NCBI GenBank assembly: GCA_036741795.1
Contig: DAINRO010000021.1
Span: 1 to 34,777 of the forward strand
Length of the DNA stretch: 34,777 nucleotides
Direction: 5' to 3'
From: DATKKM01 sp036741795
Lineage (GTDB): Bacteria; Chloroflexota; Dehalococcoidia; SM23-28-2; RBG-16-64-32
Shown: positions 14,870 to 22,476 of the stretch, piece by piece
Position numbering within the stretch: the first letter of the stretch is position 1
How the letters are laid out: every line of letters starts with the position of its first letter
Translations under genes and position numbers: made by a program
Notes under the pieces: model-generated
Databases searched by the model: none
The model's input: the letters and a program-made list of their open reading frames with translations, nothing else
Told to the model about the DNA's origin: nothing

Positions 14870-16140
14870 TATGCTCTCTCGATCTCCGCTCCCAGCGCCC
14901 TCAGCTTCTCGTCGATACGCTCGTAGCCGCGCTCAACGTGATGAATGTTCGATACTTCCGTCTGCCCATCGGCCGCCAGTCCGGCCAGGATTACGGCCGC
15001 GCCGGCCCGGATGTCCAGGGCGTTGACCTTGGTTCCCCTGAGCGGCGTTGGCCCGCTAATGATAGCAGTCGTGTTATCCCGGGTGTCTATCCTGGCTCCC
15101 ATCGCCCGTAACTCGTCCACGTAGAGCAGGCGATTATCGAAGACCCGCTCCATGACGCGGCTCAACCCCTCTGCCTGGGTGAGCAAGACGGCCATCGGCG
15201 CTTGCAGGTCGCTGGCGAACCCCGGGTATGGCAAGGCCTGGACCGTGACGGCGTTCAGCTTGCCGGTCGCGCGCACTCGCACGCGGTCCCCGTCAGCGTC
15301 AACTGTGACGCCCGCTTCCCGCAACTTGTGAATCAGGCCAGTGATGTGCTCGGGCGTCGCACCCTGCAACTCCACGTCTCCGCCCGTGACTGCGGCGGCG
15401 ATAGCGAAAGTGCCTGTCTCCACCCGGTCCGGTATGATCCTGTGCTCGGTTCCGTGCAGCGCGCTCGCTCCCGTGATTGCTACCGTATTGGTTCCTTCGC
15501 CACGTATGTCGGCGCCCATGCTTCGCAGCATCTCCGCCAAACTCTGCACTTCTGGTTCGGCTGCCGCATTGACGATAGTCGTGGTCCCTTCGACCCGCGC
15601 CGCAGCCATCATCAGATTTTGAGTACCCAGGACGCTTGGGTAGTCGTTGAAGATCTGCGCGCTCTTGAGCTCCGGCCCACTAACCTCGAACCATTCTTTG
15701 GTCTCAACGATCTGCGCACCCAGGGCGGCGAACCCCTTTAGATGCACGTCCACGGGCCGCAACCCAATAACGTCGCCCCCGGGAGGCGGGCATGCAGCGG
15801 CCCCCATTCGCGACAGGAGCGCCCCCATAATCAAGAAGCTGCCGCGGATGCTTTCCGCCGCTCGCCGGTCGGGCGTCTCCTTGTTCACGCCTGCGGCATT
15901 GATCCGTATCGCGTTGTCGCCTTCCCACGCAACCTTTGCGCCCAGACTCTCGAGCACGCTCACCATGCGGTCGGTATCCCTGAGCCTGGGTACGTTCGTC
16001 AGGACGCAGTCTTCGTCGATGAGCAGACACGCAGCCATCGCTCCAAAGGCCGCGTTCTTGGAGCCACTTATCGGAACTGAGCCACTGAGCGGCTTCCCAC
16101 CGCGCAGGATGAACGTCTGTTCCTTCGTTGTACTGACCAT
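14869..16140 (-). CDS. murA: UDP-N-acetylglucosamine 1-carboxyvinyltransferase (Asp-type active site)
   Basis: This 423-residue enzyme performs the first committed step of peptidoglycan synthesis, moving enolpyruvate from PEP to UDP-GlcNAc. GSKNA (26-30) holds the catalytic Lys, and the active-site loop reads CPPPGGDVIGLRPVDVHL (117-134). In most MurA proteins the loop is GGC; here Asp123 replaces Cys115 (E. coli numbering). The same Cys-to-Asp change in mycobacterial and chlamydial MurA is known to give active enzymes insensitive to fosfomycin. It starts 70 bases after the epsilon-subunit gene in the same direction and overlaps mreB, so it may be read through from the ATP synthase operon. 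Confidence 0.94.
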   Translation of the reverse strand: MVSTTKEQTFILRGGKPLSGSVPISGSKNAAFGAMAACLLIDEDCVLTNVPRLRDTDRMVSVLESLGAKVAWEGDNAIRINAAGVNKETPDRRAAESIRGSFLIMGALLSRMGAAACPPPGGDVIGLRPVDVHLKGFAALGAQIVETKEWFEVSGPELKSAQIFNDYPSVLGTQNLMMAAARVEGTTTIVNAAAEPEVQSLAEMLRSMGADIRGEGTNTVAITGASALHGTEHRIIPDRVETGTFAIAAAVTGGDVELQGATPEHITGLIHKLREAGVTVDADGDRVRVRATGKLNAVTVQALPYPGFASDLQAPMAVLLTQAEGLSRVMERVFDNRLLYVDELRAMGARIDTRDNTTAIISGPTPLRGTKVNALDIRAGAAVILAGLAADGQTEVSNIHHVERGYERIDEKLRALGAEIERA

Positions 16141-16151
16141 AGAGGGGGATG

Positions 16152-16167
16152 AGCCTGTGTTCAGGCT
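16152..16167 (-). other. Short perfect hairpin between atpC and murA
   Basis: AGCCTG and CAGGCT form a perfect 6-base stem with a 4-base loop, 11 bases upstream of the murA ATG. No T-run follows it on the minus strand, so it is a poor intrinsic terminator. It could limit read-through from the atp genes into murA or shield the murA ribosome site, for which no Shine-Dalgarno is visible. Confidence 0.35.
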
Positions 16168-16210
16168 AACGTCTGCCTTAACGATTGAAAAGCGAACAGG
16201 TTATGCGTGA

Positions 16211-16654
16211 TTAAGCCGGCGGCGCGCCCGGCGGGCGCGTCCCGCGCCGCCTCCGCACTCGCTCTACGGCCTTCAACCGAAGTAAGGCCCTCTGCATTGC
16301 CGCCGACGCCTCCGCGAACTGCTCGCTGCTTTCGCGCTCCTGCATCGCCCGTTCGGCGGCCCGGCGTGCTTCCTCGGCCTCGAGTTCGTCGATCTCTTCC
16401 GCACGCTCTGCCGCGTCAGCAAGGATCGTCACCCGGTCCTCGCGCACCTCCAGGAACCCGCCGGTAATCGCCACGTCCACGTCCTGTCCGCCCTTCACCA
16501 GCCGCATGATCCCCGGCTTGATCATCGTCAACAGCGGCGCATGGCTCGGCAGCACGGTCAGCTCGCCCTCGATTCCGGGCGCAACGACCTCGTCCACGCC
16601 CTCCTCGGCGAAGACTTCCCGTTCGGCCGTGACAACGTGAACGCTAAGGGGCAT
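16211..16654 (-). CDS. atpC: ATP synthase F1 epsilon subunit
   Basis: This 147-residue subunit couples the rotor to F1 and can inhibit ATP hydrolysis. The N-terminal beta-sandwich opens with PLSVHVVTAEREVF and includes GIEGELTVLPSHAPLLTMIKPG. The C-terminal helical part is Glu/Ala/Arg-rich and ends in a basic, Pro-rich tail (RRRRGTRPPGAPPA). The start is ATG at 16654, 2 bases after the atpD stop. The open frame reaches upstream into atpD, but that extension has no resemblance to the family. It is the last gene of the ATP synthase set. Confidence 0.92.
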   Translation of the reverse strand: MPLSVHVVTAEREVFAEEGVDEVVAPGIEGELTVLPSHAPLLTMIKPGIMRLVKGGQDVDVAITGGFLEVREDRVTILADAAERAEEIDELEAEEARRAAERAMQERESSEQFAEASAAMQRALLRLKAVERVRRRRGTRPPGAPPA

Positions 16655-16656
16655 CC

Positions 16657-18072
16657 TTACGCTGCCTTCTCCTCGGCTGCCATCTTCTCCGCCTGCTCGG
16701 CCGCCTCGTCGATCGTCCCCACCATGTAGAACGCCTGCTCGGGCAGGTGGTCCCACTTGCCGTCCAGGATCTCGACGAAGCCACGCACAGTCTCCTTGAC
16801 CGGCACGTAGCGGCCCGGCCGTCCCGTGAAGACTTCGGCCACATTGAACGGTTGCGTCAGGAAGCGCTGCACCTTGCGGGCGCGCGCCACGGCCAGCTTG
16901 TCGTCGTCGGAAAGCTCTTCCACGCCGAGGATGGCGATGATGTCTTGCAGGTCCTTGTACTTCTGGAGTACCTCCTGCACACCGCGCGCCGCCCGGTAGT
17001 GGTCTTCGCCGACAAGCCTGGGGTCGAGGATTCGCGAGAACGAGGACAGCGGGTCAACGGCGGGGTACAAACCCTGCTCAACCAGCGCCCGGTCCAGCGA
17101 AATCACGGCGTCGAGGTGGCCGAACGTGGTCACGATGCCCGGGTCCGTGTAGTCGTCTGCCGGCACGTAAATCGCCTGGAACGACGTGATCGAACCGCGT
17201 TTGGTCGACGTGATCCGCTCCTCCAGCACACCCATGTCGCTTGCCAGTGTGGGCTGGTAACCCACGGCCGAGGGCATGCGGCCGAGGAGCGCCGATACCT
17301 CCATGTTGGCGAGGATGTAGCGGTAGATGTTGTCGATGAAGATGAGGACGTCCTGCCCCATCGTGTCGCGGAAATACTCCGCCATCGTGATGCCTGTCAA
17401 CGCGATTCGTGCTCGCACCCCGGGCGGTTCATTCATCTGGCCAAAGACCAGCGCCGTCTTGTCGATGACGCCAGACTCCTTCATCTCGTTCCACATGTCG
17501 TTGCCTTCGCGGGATCGCTCACCGACGCCAGCAAAGACCGAGAATCCGCCGTGCTCGGTGGCGATATTGCGGATCAACTCCTGGATGATGACCGTCTTGC
17601 CCGTCCCTGCGCCGCCGTACGCGCCGACCTTGCCGCCCTTCGTGAACGGCGATACCAGGTCCAGCACCTTGATGCCGGTCTCCAGCACCTGCGGAGATGT
17701 CTCGCGCTCCTCCAGCGTCGGCGCCGGACGGTGGATTGGCCAATGCTCGTCCGCCTTCACCTCGCCCAGGTTGTCGATCCCCTCTCCCAGGACATTGAAC
17801 AGGCGGCCCAGTACGGGTTCGCCCACCGGGACCGTGATCGGCGAGCCTGTGCTTACGGCACTGGTCCCGCGAGCCAGCCCATCGGTCGTGTCCATCGCCA
17901 GGCACCGCACCCAGTTGTTCCCCAGGTGTTGCTGCACTTCCGCGACGAGCTTGGTTTCGCCCATGTCGATCTCCAGCGCCTCGTAGACGTCCGGCAGTTG
18001 CTCCGCCGGAAACTCTACGTCGACAACTGTGCCGATGACCTGCGTGACCTTCCCTGTTACTCCCTTGGCCAT
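16657..18072 (-). CDS. atpD: ATP synthase F1 beta subunit
   Basis: This 471-residue catalytic subunit carries the P-loop GGAGTGKT (153-160), GERSREGND with catalytic Glu185, and LIFIDNIYRY (243-252) as Walker B. The DELSEED-like segment is EELSDDD. Two departures are visible: Thr replaces the usual Val in the P-loop (GGAGVGKT), and the AG(S/T)EVS segment after Walker B reads ANMEVS (255-260). The rest, including ALLGRMPSAVGYQPTLA, is normal, so activity is expected. It begins 11 bases after atpG. Confidence 0.96.
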   Translation of the reverse strand: MAKGVTGKVTQVIGTVVDVEFPAEQLPDVYEALEIDMGETKLVAEVQQHLGNNWVRCLAMDTTDGLARGTSAVSTGSPITVPVGEPVLGRLFNVLGEGIDNLGEVKADEHWPIHRPAPTLEERETSPQVLETGIKVLDLVSPFTKGGKVGAYGGAGTGKTVIIQELIRNIATEHGGFSVFAGVGERSREGNDMWNEMKESGVIDKTALVFGQMNEPPGVRARIALTGITMAEYFRDTMGQDVLIFIDNIYRYILANMEVSALLGRMPSAVGYQPTLASDMGVLEERITSTKRGSITSFQAIYVPADDYTDPGIVTTFGHLDAVISLDRALVEQGLYPAVDPLSSFSRILDPRLVGEDHYRAARGVQEVLQKYKDLQDIIAILGVEELSDDDKLAVARARKVQRFLTQPFNVAEVFTGRPGRYVPVKETVRGFVEILDGKWDHLPEQAFYMVGTIDEAAEQAEKMAAEEKAA

Positions 18073-18083
18073 AACCGTCTCCT

Positions 18084-18959
18084 CTAGCCGGCGAGCGCCT
18101 CAACGCCGCCAACGATGTCCAGTAGTTCGCTCGTGATGCTTTCCTGTCGCGCCTTGTTGTAGACCAGCGTCAGGTCTGTCATCAGTTCATTCGCGTTATC
18201 GGAGGCGTTCCTCATCGCCACCATGCGTGCGGATTGCTCGCTGGCAGCAGCTTCGAGGACCGCCGCGTAGATTGCTCTTCCCACGATCCGGGGCAGCAGT
18301 TCTGCCAGCACCGCTTCACGGCCTGGCTCGTAGATGTAGTCGACTCCTTCGGTCGCGGTGTCAGCCTCCGCCACGATCGGGAGGATCCGCTCCACTGCCG
18401 GGGCCTGGGTGACCATATTCACGAATTTCGCGTAGGCGATGTACACCTCGTCGGCGTCTCCGTTAAGGAAGTCGTCTATCGCGACCCTTGCGATCGGCTG
18501 TACATGCTCGTAGGTCGGGTAGTCGCCCAGTTCCAGGAATTCTGCAACTACGTTTTGGCCGCTGCGGCGCATGAAGTCTCGCCCTTTTCGACCCACCGCC
18601 ACGGTCCGCTGTTCCTTCCCGTGTTCCACGGTGAATTGGCCCATTCGACGGTTCAGGTTTCCGGGGAGGCCGCCACAGAGTCCACGCGTCGGGGTGATAA
18701 AGATCACCTCGATCGTCTTCACTTCCGCGCGCTCGCGCAATAGCGGGTGCAGGTCTTCGGGCTCGTACTGGCCCAGCGTCTCCGCCAGGTCCGCTAGCAC
18801 CCACTGCATGCGCTCGGCATATGGCCGCGCCGCCACCGCGTTGAGCTGGGCGCGCCGCATCTTCGACGCCGCCACAAGCTCCATGGCCCGCGTGATCTTG
18901 GCCGTGTTCTGGATCGAGCGGATGCGCCGCTTGATCAGCCTTAGCTGTCCGGCTGCCAT
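18084..18959 (-). CDS. atpG: ATP synthase F1 gamma subunit
   Basis: This 291-residue protein is the central rotor shaft. The N-terminal helix carries RLIKRRIRSIQNTAKITRAMELVAASKMRRAQ-like family residues (6-37), the middle contains ITPTRGLCGGLPGNLNRR (around 109-126), and the C-terminus has the conserved NELMTDLTLVYNKARQESIT region that pairs with the N-terminal helix. Length is normal. It begins 9 bases after the atpA stop, in the standard order alpha, gamma, beta, epsilon. Confidence 0.95.
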   Translation of the reverse strand: MAAGQLRLIKRRIRSIQNTAKITRAMELVAASKMRRAQLNAVAARPYAERMQWVLADLAETLGQYEPEDLHPLLRERAEVKTIEVIFITPTRGLCGGLPGNLNRRMGQFTVEHGKEQRTVAVGRKGRDFMRRSGQNVVAEFLELGDYPTYEHVQPIARVAIDDFLNGDADEVYIAYAKFVNMVTQAPAVERILPIVAEADTATEGVDYIYEPGREAVLAELLPRIVGRAIYAAVLEAAASEQSARMVAMRNASDNANELMTDLTLVYNKARQESITSELLDIVGGVEALAG

Positions 18960-18968
18960 GCGGTATCC

Positions 18969-20504
18969 CTAGTAGGCTCCCGTTGCCTTGAAGGCCTCGA
19001 TCGCCTTCTTCAGCTTCTCTTCCGTCTCGTCGTCGATCGTCCCGTTGTCCTGGATCGATTTCAAAATCTCCGGGTTGTTCGACTCGACGAAGCGGTGGAA
19101 CGCGTCCTCGAAGTCACGGATCTTTGCCGGCTCCACGTCGTTCGTGTAGCCGTTGACCACTGCGTAGATGATCGTCACCTCGCGCCCGGGTGTCAGCGGC
19201 TGGTATTGCGGCTGCTTCAGGATCTCCGTCAGCCGCTGCCCCAGTTCGAGCTGGCGCCGCGTCGCCGCGTCCAACTCGCTCGTCCCGAACTGCGCGAACG
19301 CCTGTAGCTCGCGGTACTGCGCCAGTCCAATGCGCATGCCGCCTGCCACCTTCCGCATCGCCTTCGTCTGCGCGGCGCCACCCACACGGGAGACCGACAG
19401 ACCGGCGTTGATCGCCGGGCGAATACCGGAGGCGAAAAGGTCCGTCTCCAGGTAGATTTGGCCGTCGGTAATCGAAATCACGTTCGTGGGAACGTACGCC
19501 GAAACGTCGCCCGCCTGCGTCTCGATGATCGGGAGCGCTGTTAGCGAGCCGCCGCCGTACTCCGGGTTCAGCTTCGCCGCGCGCTCCAGGAGGCGGCTGT
19601 GCAGGTAGAAGACGTCGCCGGGGTAAGCTTCGCGTCCCGGTGGCCGCCGCAGCAGCAGCGACATCTGGCGGTATGCCCAGGCGTGCTTGGAAAGGTCGTC
19701 GTAGATGATCAGGCAGTCCTTGCCCTTGTCCATGAACTCCTCGCCCATGGCGCACCCGGAGTAAGGCGCGATGTATTGCAGCGCCGCCGGGTCGGCGGCG
19801 TTCGCCGCAACCACGATCGTGTGGTCCATCGCTCCGTTCTCTTCGAGTATGCCGATCACCTGCGCCACCTTCGACGCCTGCTGTCCGATGGCGACGTAGA
19901 TACAGATCACATCACCGCCCTTCTGGGCGATGATTGCGTCGAGGCAGATCGCCGTCTTTCCGGTGAAGCGGTCGCCGATCACCAACTCACGCTGTCCGCG
20001 GCCGATCGGCACCATCGCGTCGATCGCCTTGACGCCAGTGTGCAGCGACTGCGAAACGCTCTCGCGCGCCACCACGCCGGGGGCGATTTTCTCGACGGGA
20101 CGGGTGCCCGTGGACGCCACAGGGCCTTTGCCGTCCAGTGGCTGGCCCAGCGGGTCAACGACGCGGCCGATGAGGCCGTCGCCGACGGGCACCTCGATAA
20201 TGCGGCCCGTTGACCGCACCTCGTCGCCCTCGGCGATCATCGTGTGGTCGCCCAGCACGATCGCGCCTACGGTGTCCTCTTCGAGGTTCAACGCCAGCCC
20301 CATGATCGTCCTCACGTTGCCGGCGTCGTCCTTCGTGTGGAACTCCACCAGCTCGCTGTACTGGGCGTTGCTCAGACCATAGATCCGGGCGATCCCGTCA
20401 CCGGCCTCAACGACCGTCCCGATGTCCACCGCCGTGACGCTGCTCCCGAACTGCTCGATCTGCTGCTTGATGATCGATGCGATTTCTTGTGGTTTAACTG
20501 CCAT
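18969..20504 (-). CDS. atpA: ATP synthase F1 alpha subunit
   Basis: This 511-residue non-catalytic nucleotide-binding subunit contains GRGQRELVIGDRFTGKTA (168-185). The P-loop has Phe180 where Gln is normal (GDRQTGKT). The signature SVSRVGGAAQTKAM near residue 370 holds the arginine that reaches the catalytic site. The N-terminal beta-barrel and C-terminal helical bundle are complete. Its gene is separated from atpH by the DinB-fold gene, which ends 24 bases before the atpA start. Confidence 0.96.
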   Translation of the reverse strand: MAVKPQEIASIIKQQIEQFGSSVTAVDIGTVVEAGDGIARIYGLSNAQYSELVEFHTKDDAGNVRTIMGLALNLEEDTVGAIVLGDHTMIAEGDEVRSTGRIIEVPVGDGLIGRVVDPLGQPLDGKGPVASTGTRPVEKIAPGVVARESVSQSLHTGVKAIDAMVPIGRGQRELVIGDRFTGKTAICLDAIIAQKGGDVICIYVAIGQQASKVAQVIGILEENGAMDHTIVVAANAADPAALQYIAPYSGCAMGEEFMDKGKDCLIIYDDLSKHAWAYRQMSLLLRRPPGREAYPGDVFYLHSRLLERAAKLNPEYGGGSLTALPIIETQAGDVSAYVPTNVISITDGQIYLETDLFASGIRPAINAGLSVSRVGGAAQTKAMRKVAGGMRIGLAQYRELQAFAQFGTSELDAATRRQLELGQRLTEILKQPQYQPLTPGREVTIIYAVVNGYTNDVEPAKIRDFEDAFHRFVESNNPEILKSIQDNGTIDDETEEKLKKAIEAFKATGAY

Positions 20505-20528
20505 AGCTACCCTCCCGCTTTCGCGGTG

Positions 20529-21023
20529 CTATTCCTCACTCGTTTCCAGGCTCTGCTTCCAGGACCTGATCTGTTCGCTGTGCTCGCGGTAGTGCCGGTA
20601 CGTGTCTTCGGCGAACCTGACGCCGACCGTCCACCCGTTGACCTCGATCGAAAGCGTGTCATCCGTCGCGTCGTCGAGCGCGCGGCGGGCATCGTCGTGG
20701 CTGTCTACCAGCTCCGATACCACCACCGCCGCCGTCGTTGCCTTGCCGCGTGACGCGGCCTTGGCGTTCCACTTGTCGACGTTCTCCTGGTTACCCGGCG
20801 TCTCGATCTCATTCGCCTTGCCGGAACCCGCGAGCCGCAAGTCCGTGGCGCCCTTGCGCGTCCAGAAGTTCACGTGACCCAACAGCTCCTTCATGCACCA
20901 CTCGTCGGTGACGCCCGGCACATCCATCTCGGACTCCGGCACGGAGCGCACGAGTTCGTGAAACGGTGGCCACTCCTGGTCCAGCCGCTCGCGCAGGTAG
21001 GCCACGGAGCTCGTATTGCTCAT
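20529..21023 (-). CDS. DinB/YfiT-fold protein inserted in the ATP synthase operon
   Basis: This 164-residue protein resembles the DinB-like four-helix metalloenzyme fold, which includes thiol transferases and mycothiol-dependent maleylpyruvate isomerase-type domains. Pointers are WCMKELLGHVNFW with His50, and TYRHYREHSEQIRSW with His144 and His148, the usual three metal-ligand positions. The name DinB does not imply DNA repair. Its ATG overlaps the atpH stop (ATGA at 21020-21023), and atpA starts 24 bases after its stop, so it is embedded between delta and alpha subunit genes. A function in ATP synthase assembly is not known; thiol or redox chemistry is an inference from the fold. Confidence 0.75.
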   Translation of the reverse strand: MSNTSSVAYLRERLDQEWPPFHELVRSVPESEMDVPGVTDEWCMKELLGHVNFWTRKGATDLRLAGSGKANEIETPGNQENVDKWNAKAASRGKATTAAVVVSELVDSHDDARRALDDATDDTLSIEVNGWTVGVRFAEDTYRHYREHSEQIRSWKQSLETSEE

Positions 21024-21556
21024 CGGGTCCCCGCCAGTTGCTGCTTGAGCGCCACCAGTCGGCTGCGAGTGCTACCGTCGATCAATCGGTCGCCAATCCT
21101 GACAACCAGGCCGCCGATAAGACTCTCGTCAACATTGGTGCTGATAACCACGGGACCGCCGGTAATCTCGGCCAGCCGCTTCTCGACATCCTTCAGTTCG
21201 TCCTCGCTTAATGCCACCGCGCTGGTCACGTCCGCGTGGGAGATCCCCTTCTCGCGGTCGACGATCTCGCTGAACGCTTCCGCGACCTGCGGCCCGAGCG
21301 ACACGCGGCCCCTGCGGACGAGTAGCAGGGCGAGGTTGATGACATTGGTGGGGCTTCCCGCCAGCGCCTTCTCAACCAGCTCCCGCTTCCGGTCCGCGGG
21401 CACCTTGCTGTCCGACAGAAAGCGGGCCGCGTCAGCATCGCCGAACAGCGTGGCGATCCCCTCGAGGCCGGAAAGCCAGTCGACCTGGTTACCTTCCTCC
21501 TGGGACAGCAGATGCGCTGCCTCCGCGTACCGTCGCGCCGCTGGCTCCGGGATCAT
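21020..21556 (-). CDS. atpH: ATP synthase F1 delta subunit
   Basis: This 178-residue stator subunit links F1 to the b subunits. It opens with PAARRYAEAAHLLSQEEG and ends with the family signature DESLIGGLVVRIGDRLIDGS and SRLVALKQQL. Length is normal for OSCP/delta. It starts 6 bases after atpF and overlaps the DinB-fold gene by 4 bases at its stop. Confidence 0.93.
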   Translation of the reverse strand: MIPEPAARRYAEAAHLLSQEEGNQVDWLSGLEGIATLFGDADAARFLSDSKVPADRKRELVEKALAGSPTNVINLALLLVRRGRVSLGPQVAEAFSEIVDREKGISHADVTSAVALSEDELKDVEKRLAEITGGPVVISTNVDESLIGGLVVRIGDRLIDGSTRSRLVALKQQLAGTR

Positions 21557-21562
21557 CTCGTG

Positions 21563-22102
21563 CTAGTTGTCCTCTCCAGACCCGCCTATCGGCGCGTCCG
21601 CCAGGACCTGCTCGATGATGTCCGAGTGCGCCTGCCGGTCGAGGCTGCGGTCGATCACCTTCTCGGCCGCGGAAATAGTGATGTCCGCGAACTCTTTGCG
21701 CAGGTCGTTGATCGCGGCGTCGCGTTCCAGCTGAATCTCCGCCCGCGCCCGCTCCAGGATCTGCTCCGTTTCCGCTCTCGCGGCCTGCCGGCCTTCCTCC
21801 TGGACGCGCGCCGCGGCCTGCTGCGCCTGGGCGATGAGCCCCTGCGCCTCCTGGCGTGCTTTCGCGATCTCCTCGGCCACCTGCTGCTCCGTCGATGCCA
21901 GCTGTTGCTTGGCCTCTTCGGACGCCTGCAGACCTTCCTCGATCCGCTTTTTGCGCTCGTCCAGCATCGGGAACACGAACTTCCGGAACAGCCAGCTGAA
22001 AAGAACCAGCAGGATCGTGAAGTTGATTATCTGGGCAATGAGGCTCGGCAGGTTAATGCCGAGCGCCCCAATGCCCTCCGACGCCAGTAGAATCGTGTCC
22101 AT
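21563..22102 (-). CDS. atpF: ATP synthase Fo b subunit
   Basis: This 179-residue protein has one N-terminal membrane helix (about 17-40, LPSLIAQIINFTILLVLFSW) followed by a long charged coiled coil rich in Glu, Gln, Ala and Arg (45-150), as expected for the peripheral stalk. The C-terminal AEKVIDRSLD segment contacts delta. A single b gene is present, so a homodimer is expected. It begins 20 bases after atpE. Confidence 0.93.
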   Translation of the reverse strand: MDTILLASEGIGALGINLPSLIAQIINFTILLVLFSWLFRKFVFPMLDERKKRIEEGLQASEEAKQQLASTEQQVAEEIAKARQEAQGLIAQAQQAAARVQEEGRQAARAETEQILERARAEIQLERDAAINDLRKEFADITISAAEKVIDRSLDRQAHSDIIEQVLADAPIGGSGEDN

Positions 22103-22122
22103 TTCAGTCCGTTAGCGGTTCC

Positions 22123-22434
22123 CTAGAACACGAAACCGATCATGATCGCGACGACCAGCGCGTAGATGGCGATTGCCTCTGCGAACGCCAGGCCGAGAAT
22201 CATGTTCGTCTGGATTACCGGCTGAGCCTCGGGATTGCGGCCCAGGGCCTCCATCGCGCGCCCGGCCAGGTTACCGATGGCCAGCGCCGGCCCAAGACCA
22301 CCGAGGCCCATCACGATGGCCGCCGCCACGAACTTCATGCCGTCGTCGGTGATGTCACCTCCGGCGGCTTCCTCCTGAAATACCGCCTGTGCGGCTTCCA
22401 CCGCCGGCGGCACAAGTGCCAGGATCACTTCCAT
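22123..22434 (-). CDS. atpE: ATP synthase Fo c subunit with N-terminal extension
   Basis: This 103-residue protein is the proton-carrying ring subunit. The first helix (34-62) includes the Gly-rich GLGGLGPALAIGNLAGRA, the loop is RNPEA (66-70), and the second helix (77-101) carries the essential Glu86 in LAFAEAIAIYALV. Residues around Glu86 (AEAIAIY) lack the Ser/Thr found in sodium-type rings, so proton use is likely. The roughly 30 residues before helix 1 are longer than in most c subunits (about 75-85 residues) and contain an acidic stretch EEAAGGDITDDG, which may be a cleaved leader or an exposed tail. Confidence 0.93.
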   Translation of the reverse strand: MEVILALVPPAVEAAQAVFQEEAAGGDITDDGMKFVAAAIVMGLGGLGPALAIGNLAGRAMEALGRNPEAQPVIQTNMILGLAFAEAIAIYALVVAIMIGFVF

Positions 22435-22443
22435 TTCGTCAAA

Positions 22444-22451
22444 CCCTCCTT
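22444..22451 (-). promoter_or_regulatory. Very strong ribosome-binding site of atpE
   Basis: AAAGGAGG stands 9 bases upstream of the atpE ATG and is the closest match to the anti-Shine-Dalgarno in the operon. It fits the need for about ten c subunits per complex. The 42-base spacer between atpB and atpE is the longest inside the atp genes. Confidence 0.65.
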
Positions 22452-22476
22452 TAGGTTCGTTTGCTTTTTTGTGCGC

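Noticed and set aside
16747..18087. 446-residue open frame on the plus strand
   Set aside because: It is antisense to atpD over its whole length, Arg/His/Val-rich, and follows from the high-GC codon pattern of the real gene.
20529..21023. DNA-damage-inducible role for the DinB-fold protein
   Set aside because: The family name comes from one Bacillus gene. The fold covers metal-dependent thiol enzymes, and no SOS box was seen.
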